Of a stretch of DNA of 33,378 nt, positions 27,001-33,378 are shown one piece after another. The DNA is from CAZOJJ01 sp964580105 (GTDB taxonomy: Bacteria; Bacteroidota; Rhodothermia; Rhodothermales; Rubricoccaceae). Position 1 is the stretch's first letter. Every line of letters begins with the position of its first letter. Under the pieces are notes generated by a model. The model saw only the letters and a program-made list of their open reading frames with translations, had not been told where the DNA came from and did no database searches. Location of the stretch: assembly GCA_964580105.1 (NCBI GenBank), contig CAZOJJ010000031.1:1-33378 (forward strand), written 5' to 3'. The position numbers and the translations under genes were made by a program.

Positions 27001-27438
27001 GCAGACACCACGGACACACCGGATGCCGCAGGCCTTCCGCATGTCCTCGGCGATGACATGCGGCCGGGCAGCGCGTTGCCTGCCGACGTCGTCGAGGCTG
27101 CCCCGCCGGGTACGTTCGGCCTGAGCGGCACGGCACCGCTGAACGCGGAGTTCGGAGGGTACAGCTGGCGCGTGGCTGCCCTGCCCAGCCCGCTCGCCGC
27201 CGCCGCCCTCCTCCGCAACTTCGCGCGGCGGGAAATTCGCGCAGGCGTCGTTCGTGAGAACGGCGCCGGAGGTGAGCCGCTGTACGTCGTCCTGCTCGGC
27301 CAGTTCGCCTCCACCGACGAGGCCATCGCGGCGCGTGCCGACCTTCCTTCCACCGGTGTCGGTCGGGACCTCCGGGTGGTGAACATCTATGGCCTCGATC
27401 TGCTCACGGACCAAGAGCTCGATCCGACCCTGGAGTAG
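24074..27438 (+). CDS. PorW/SprE-like T9SS TPR lipoprotein with repeat linker and SPOR-like C-terminus (spans gap)
   Basis: A lipoprotein with lipobox LAVLPGC (Cys28). The opening segment RYNNFRAYYNTFYNAKRAFE and GADLLRERPDSKWADDALLL match the start of PorW/SprE, a TPR lipoprotein needed for type IX secretion and gliding. TPR-type helices run to about residue 400, a charged coiled coil covers about 425-455, and more TPRs follow at about 565-680. An acidic Pro/Glu linker (about 765-800) leads into ADTTF repeats from residue 838. After the gap, YSWRVAALPSPLAAAALLRN to EPLYVVLLGQFASTDEAIAA looks like a SPOR (peptidoglycan-binding) domain. The two sides are in different frames across 100 N, but removing 155 nt (N plus one 55-bp copy) restores a single frame, so this is one gene of at least 1069 residues. 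The SPOR fusion is unusual and would anchor the protein to septal or denuded glycan. Confidence 0.8.
26585..26794 (+). repeat. 15-bp tandem repeat (ADTTF) array interrupted by a 100-N gap
   Basis: Unit gccgatacgacgttt occurs 3.7 times (55 bp) at 26585-26639 and again 3.7 times at 26740-26794, around N at 26640-26739. Each side is exactly 55 bp of pure repeat, the pattern expected when a short-read assembler cannot cross an array longer than its k-mer. The true copy number is unknown but should keep the frame. Confidence 0.92.
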
Positions 27439-27603
27439 GCGCACAGAGGCGTCGGTGCGGATTGGGCGAAGGCCCGGCGCTTCTGGAACCTGCCTCCGGG
27501 GCGGCTGTACGGCTAACCTTTAGCGGGACGACCGAGCTGCGGCGGCCCTACGAGGCGTTCCCGCGTACGTTTCCCCGGTCGTCCCCGACCCGTTCCCCGT
27601 TCG

Positions 27604-29901
<2,298 letters not shown>

Positions 29902-29943
29902 CGACAGGGCGGGCTCTGCGAAGGAGAGAACAAGATCGGTTGG

Positions 29944-29960
29944 CCGGTATAGACCGGTTT
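29944..29960 (+). terminator. Weak stem-loop with T-tract after ftsH
   Basis: ccggt-atag-accgg followed by ttt and aatt, 42 bp after the ftsH stop. The stem is short (5 bp), but it is one of the few hairpins here followed by T residues. The 266-bp spacer to rpsL contains no gene. Confidence 0.4.
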
Positions 29961-30034
29961 AATTCGTTCACCGAAGCTTGGCGGCGTAGGGCCCCAAACG
30001 AGCCGGTTTCGGGGATTTCGGAGACGGGCCGTGC

Positions 30035-30066
30035 TTGCTGCCGCCTCGGCCGTGCCCGTATCTTGC
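30035..30066 (+). promoter_or_regulatory. Candidate str operon promoter (TTG, 21 bp, TATCTTGC)
   Basis: TTG at 30035-30037 and TATCTTGC at 30059-30066 are 21 bp apart, close to the spacing of the Bacteroidota -33 and -7 elements. They precede rpsL by about 100 bp, giving the str operon a long leader with short repeats. This is the only candidate here with a plausible -33 element. Confidence 0.5.
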
Positions 30067-30091
30067 AAGTCTGAACATTCGCGGCGGCCCC

Positions 30092-30121
30092 TGCTGGAGC
30101 AGGCTGTGCTGGAGCAGGCTG
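30092..30121 (+). repeat. 2 x 15-bp tandem repeat in the rpsL leader
   Basis: tgctggagcaggctg twice in tandem. The first copy, with the preceding bases, forms the hairpin cctgc-tgga-gcagg (30090-30103). It lies in the putative 5' leader of the str operon and could be a control element or slippage product. Confidence 0.8.
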
Positions 30122-30167
30122 ATTCGGAAGGCCGCGCGGTTCACGATCACAGACCGAGGTTCTACTC

Positions 30168-30542
30168 GTGCCCACGATTCAGCAGCTCGTCCGCAAGGGG
30201 CGCACCCCGAAGCGGAAGACGTCCAAGTCCGCCGCCCTGCAGGGCAATCCGCAGCGCCGCGGCGTCTGCACCCGCGTCTACACGACGACGCCGAAGAAGC
30301 CGAACTCGGCGCTCCGGAAGGTGGCCAAGGTTCGCCTCACCAACGGCGTCGAGGTCATCGCGTACATCCCCGGCGAGGGGCACAACCTGCAGGAGCACTC
30401 CATCGTGCTCGTCCGCGGCGGTCGTGTCAAGGACCTCCCCGGCGTGAAGTACCACATCGTGCGCGGAGCGCTCGACACGGCCGGCGTGGCCGACCGTCGG
30501 CAGGCCCGCTCCAAGTACGGCGCCAAGCGCCCCAAGAAGTAA
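30168..30542 (+). CDS. rpsL: 30S ribosomal protein uS12
   Basis: Decoding-centre protein of the 30S subunit. The 124-residue product begins at GTG 30168 with PTIQQLVRKGRTPKRKTSKS and contains CTRVYTTTPKKPNSALRKVA and PGVKYHIVRGALDTAGV. The two Lys at the classic streptomycin-resistance positions (TPKKPNS and VKYH) are the sensitive-type residues. The length is normal. It is the first gene of the str operon (rpsL-rpsG-fusA-tuf), in the conserved order. The GTG start is preceded by ttctactc with no Shine-Dalgarno sequence; the frame upstream of GTG has no family support. Confidence 0.97.
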   Translation: MPTIQQLVRKGRTPKRKTSKSAALQGNPQRRGVCTRVYTTTPKKPNSALRKVAKVRLTNGVEVIAYIPGEGHNLQEHSIVLVRGGRVKDLPGVKYHIVRGALDTAGVADRRQARSKYGAKRPKK

Positions 30543-30565
30543 CCCGCGCACGGCCGCGGGCGGAT

Positions 30566-30584
30566 GCCGGGCGCCTCGCCCGGC
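30566..30584 (+). other. Stem-loop between rpsL and rpsG
   Basis: gccgggcg-cct-cgcccggc, a perfect 8-bp stem with a three-base loop, in a 113-bp spacer. In the str operon this region can carry the S7-binding translational control site in other bacteria; I see no clear resemblance to the E. coli structure. Confidence 0.45.
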
Positions 30585-30655
30585 GGCCCCGCCGGCCGTC
30601 CTGACTCCCCGGGCCGGAGCGCCCCGCGTCCGCCCGCCGACCGAAACCCAGGCCC

Positions 30656-31123
30656 ATGCGCAGAAAGCAAGCCGAAAAGCGGATCCCGATCCCCGATCCG
30701 ATCTACGGCGACGTCACCGTCGCCAAGTTCATCGCCGCCATCATGCGCGACGGCAAGAAGTCCGTCGCGCAGCGCCTCGTCTACGGCGCCTTCGACACGA
30801 TCGAGGAGCGCACCGGCGAGGCCGGCGTCGAGGTGTTCCGCAAGGCGCTCGGCAACGTCGCGCCGCTCGTGGAGGTGAAGAGCCGCCGCGTCGGCGGCGC
30901 CACCTACCAGGTGCCCATCGAGGTGCGCCCCGAGCGCCGGACCAGCCTCGCCTTCCGCTGGCTCATCCAGTACGCCAAGCAGCGCGGCGACAAGTCGATG
31001 GCCAACCGCCTCGCGGCCGAGCTCATCGCGGCCTCGCGCGGCGAGGGCGGCGCCGTCAAGAAGAAGGACGACACCCACCGCATGGCGGAAGCCAACAAGG
31101 CTTTCTCGCACTTCCGACTCTAA
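30656..31123 (+). CDS. rpsG: 30S ribosomal protein uS7
   Basis: Head-domain organiser of the 30S subunit that binds the 3' major domain of 16S rRNA and the E-site region. The 155-residue product has the family landmarks PDPIYGDVTVAKFIAAIM, DGKKSVAQRLVYGAFDTI, PLVEVKSRRVGGATYQVP and RRTSLAFRWLIQYAKQR, and ends with MAEANKAFSHFRL. ATG 30656 gives the expected MRRKQAEKR. The length is normal, without the C-terminal extension of some E. coli strains. In E. coli S7 is the translational repressor of its operon; whether that holds here cannot be seen. Confidence 0.97.
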   Translation: MRRKQAEKRIPIPDPIYGDVTVAKFIAAIMRDGKKSVAQRLVYGAFDTIEERTGEAGVEVFRKALGNVAPLVEVKSRRVGGATYQVPIEVRPERRTSLAFRWLIQYAKQRGDKSMANRLAAELIAASRGEGGAVKKKDDTHRMAEANKAFSHFRL

Positions 31124-31191
31124 GCGTCGCGCCACGGGCTCCGGCAGCGCGCCGGCCCGAGGCTCGAAGCCCGTAGCTCACAGCCCCCGAC

Positions 31192-33291
31192 ATGAGCATC
31201 CACGGCAAGACCTTCCCGCTCGCGAAAACGCGGAACATCGGCATCTCGGCGCACATCGACGCCGGGAAGACGACGACGACCGAGCGCATCCTGTTCTACA
31301 CCGGCCGCACCCACCGCCTCGGCGAGGTGCACGAGGGCGGTGCCACGATGGACTGGATGGAGCAGGAGAAGGAGCGCGGCATCACCATCACGAGCGCGGC
31401 CACGACCGCCGAGTGGAAGGACCACCGCATCAACATCATCGACACGCCCGGCCACGTCGACTTCACCGTCGAGGTGGAGCGCGCCCTCCGTGTGCTCGAC
31501 GGCGCCGTGGCGCTGTTCTGCTCCGTCGGCGGCGTCGAGCCCCAGTCCGAGACGGTCTGGCGGCAGATGGACAAGTACCGCGTCCCGCGCATCGCCTTCG
31601 TCAACAAGATGGACCGCACCGGCGCCGACTTCGCCGCGGCCGTCCAGCAGATGAAGGACCGCCTCCGCGCCAACGCCGTCCCCGTCCAGATCCCCATCGG
31701 TGAGGGCGACATGTTCCGGGGGGTCATCGACCTCATCGAGAACAAGGCCATCGTCTGGGACGACGCCACGCAGGGCACGACCTGGGACGAGATCGCCATC
31801 CCGGAGGACCTCAAGAAGGACGCCCGCCACTGGCGCATCAACCTCCTCGAGGCCGTCGCCGAGCACAACGACGAGCTCCTGATGAAGTACCTCGAAGGGG
31901 AGGAGATCCCCGCCGAGGAGATCAAGGCCGTCGTCCGCCAGGCCACCATCAGCCTCGACATCACGCCGGTCTTCTGCGGCTCGGCCTTCAAGAACAAGGG
32001 CGTCCAGCGCCTCCTCGACGGCGTCATCGACTACCTCCCGAGCCCGCTCGACGTGCCGCCGCTCGAAGGGCACCTCCCGCGCAGCGAGCAGACCGAGACG
32101 CGGACGCCGGACCCCGACGGCCCCCTCGCCGCCATCGCCTTCAAGATCGCGACGGACCCGTACGTCGGCCGCCTCACCTTCGCCCGGATCTACTCCGGCA
32201 CCCTCCGCAAGGGCGACGCCATCGTCAACGCCAACACGGAGAAGAAGGAGCGCGCCGGCCGCCTGCTCTTCATGCACGCCAACTCCCGCGAGGACGTCGA
32301 GGTGGTGAAGGCGGGTGACATCTGCGCCATCGTCGGGCTCAAGGACGTCCGCACCGGTGACACCCTCGCCGACGCGGACCACCCGATCGTGCTGGAGTCG
32401 ATGGACTTCCCCGAGCCGGTCATCCGCATCGCCATCGAGCCGAAGACGAAGGCGGACATCGACAAGCTCGGCACCGGCCTCCAGAAGCTCGCCGAGGAGG
32501 ACCCGACGTTCAAGGTGTCCACCGACGAGGAGACGGGCCAGACGATCATCGCCGGCATGGGCGAGCTCCACCTCGAGATCATCGTGGACCGCCTCAAGCG
32601 CGAGTTCAAGGTCGAGGCCAACGTGGGCAAGCCGCAGGTCTCCTACCGCGAGGCCATCCGCTCGTCCATCGAGCACAAGTACACGCACAAGAAGCAGTCC
32701 GGCGGGCGCGGCCAGTTCGCCCACGTCGAGATCGAGTTCTCGCCGAACGAGGGCGAGACGGGCCTCGAGTTCGTGGACGACATCAAGGGCGGCGCCATCC
32801 CGCGGGAGTTCATCCCGAGCGTGCAGAAGGGCATCCAGAGCGCCCTCGATCGCGGCCCGCTGGCGGGCTACCCCGTCGAGGGCATCAAGGCCCGCCTCTT
32901 CGACGGCAAGTTCCACGCGGTCGACTCGGACCAGCTCTCGTTCGAGATCGCCGGCCGGATGGCCTTCCGCGAGGCCGCCCGCCGCGCCAACCCCGTCCTC
33001 ATGGAGCCCATCATGGCCGTCGAAGTCACGACGCCGGAGGAGTACATGGGCGACGTCATCGGCGACCTCAACAGCCGCCGGGGCCGCATCGAGGGCATGG
33101 GCCAGCGCGGCGACGCGCAGGTCATCCGCGCGATGGTCCCGCTGGCCGAGATGTTCGGCTACTCCACCGACCTCCGCTCCAACACGCAGGGCCGGGCCAT
33201 CTACTCGATGCAGTTCGACCACTACGCCGAGGTGCCGAAGTCCATCGCGGAGGAGATCATCTCCGCCAACAGCGCCGCCGTCGCGGCCTAA
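31192..33291 (+). CDS. fusA: Elongation factor G
   Basis: GTPase that moves tRNA and mRNA through the ribosome after peptide transfer and, with RRF, recycles ribosomes. The 699-residue product is full length. The G domain has AHIDAGKTTTTERILFYTGR (P-loop), DWMEQEKERGITITSAATT (switch I/II side), DTPGHVDFTVEVERALRV and VNKMDRTGADF. Domains II-V follow, with GMGELHLEIIVDRLKREFKV and the C-terminal EYMGDVIGDLNSRRGRIEGM. It has the classical bacterial EF-G layout, without the EF-G2-specific deletions I would look for. A 7-bp inverted repeat (acgggct/agcccgt, 31134-31174) lies in the 68-bp spacer from rpsG. tuf follows 33 bp downstream. Confidence 0.97.
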   Translation: MSIHGKTFPLAKTRNIGISAHIDAGKTTTTERILFYTGRTHRLGEVHEGGATMDWMEQEKERGITITSAATTAEWKDHRINIIDTPGHVDFTVEVERALRVLDGAVALFCSVGGVEPQSETVWRQMDKYRVPRIAFVNKMDRTGADFAAAVQQMKDRLRANAVPVQIPIGEGDMFRGVIDLIENKAIVWDDATQGTTWDEIAIPEDLKKDARHWRINLLEAVAEHNDELLMKYLEGEEIPAEEIKAVVRQATISLDITPVFCGSAFKNKGVQRLLDGVIDYLPSPLDVPPLEGHLPRSEQTETRTPDPDGPLAAIAFKIATDPYVGRLTFARIYSGTLRKGDAIVNANTEKKERAGRLLFMHANSREDVEVVKAGDICAIVGLKDVRTGDTLADADHPIVLESMDFPEPVIRIAIEPKTKADIDKLGTGLQKLAEEDPTFKVSTDEETGQTIIAGMGELHLEIIVDRLKREFKVEANVGKPQVSYREAIRSSIEHKYTHKKQSGGRGQFAHVEIEFSPNEGETGLEFVDDIKGGAIPREFIPSVQKGIQSALDRGPLAGYPVEGIKARLFDGKFHAVDSDQLSFEIAGRMAFREAARRANPVLMEPIMAVEVTTPEEYMGDVIGDLNSRRGRIEGMGQRGDAQVIRAMVPLAEMFGYSTDLRSNTQGRAIYSMQFDHYAEVPKSIAEEIISANSAAVAA

Positions 33292-33324
33292 CCCCGTTCT
33301 CATCCAGCAAGACCGTACGCAATC

Positions 33325-33378
33325 ATGGCGAAGGAAACGTTCCAGCGCACGAAGCCGCACGTGAACATCGGCACGATC
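33325..33378 (+). CDS. tuf: Elongation factor Tu, N-terminal fragment (cut by window edge)
   Basis: Only the first 18 codons are present: MAKETFQRTKPHVNIGTI, the invariant EF-Tu N-terminus (MAKxxFxRxKPHVNIGTI). The rest lies beyond the right edge. EF-Tu carries aminoacyl-tRNA to the ribosome. The position 33 bp after fusA and the order rpsL-rpsG-fusA-tuf identify the str operon. Whether a second tuf copy exists elsewhere cannot be judged from this window. Confidence 0.95.
   Translation, partial: MAKETFQRTKPHVNIGTI

Noticed and set aside
26800..27438. Separate 212-residue gene after the second gap
   Set aside because: Removing the N-run and one 55-bp copy puts it in frame with the upstream TPR gene, and no independent promoter or start region is visible.

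Overview
The window is about 33 kb of very GC-rich (roughly 70%) bacterial chromosome. Several features point to the Bacteroidota side of the tree, most likely Rhodothermota/Rhodothermia (a Rubricoccaceae- or Rhodothermaceae-like lineage). These are a protein with a type IX secretion (T9SS) C-terminal sorting domain, a PorW/SprE-like T9SS lipoprotein, two GWxTD-domain proteins, two DUF2279-type proteins, signal peptides that all have Gln at +1, starts preceded by C-rich tracts instead of Shine-Dalgarno sequences, and -7-like motifs of the TA[CT]CTT type. The lineage is an inference from gene content; no rRNA gene is present.

Layout. 1-3.1 kb: alaS, carrying an internal low-GC insertion, ending at a 28-bp perfect palindrome shared with a convergent gene. 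3.1-6.1 kb (minus): a secreted beta-propeller protein with a T9SS tail and a tryptophan 2,3-dioxygenase-family protein. 6.5-13.4 kb (plus): a translation and export block, ffh, rpsP, rimM, trmD, rplS, an MqnA-like protein, smpB and tyrS. 13.5-18.1 kb (plus): two tandem paralogous TPR-GWxTD secreted proteins. 18.15-22.3 kb (minus): purE, an HI0933-family flavoprotein, a SpoIIAA/STAS-like protein and two tandem DUF2279 proteins, probably one transcription unit, divergent from pyk. 22.4-30 kb (plus): pyk, porW/sprE-like and ftsH. 30.1 kb to the end: the str operon rpsL-rpsG-fusA-tuf, with tuf cut by the window edge.

The genes are mostly housekeeping: tRNA charging, ribosome assembly, SRP targeting, trans-translation, glycolysis, purine synthesis and membrane proteolysis. 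A second theme is cell-envelope export: a T9SS component, a T9SS cargo, and four signal-peptide proteins of unknown function.

The less ordinary structure lies in repeats. Three unrelated genes (rpsP, porW, ftsH) carry in-frame 15-bp tandem repeats that encode acidic pentapeptides, and two of these repeats have broken the assembly. Seven gene junctions carry inverted repeats built from short, junction-specific words. All three 100-N runs are flanked by the same 50-55 bp on both sides, so they are placeholders rather than measured gaps. I found no CRISPR array, transposase, tRNA, rRNA or defence system.
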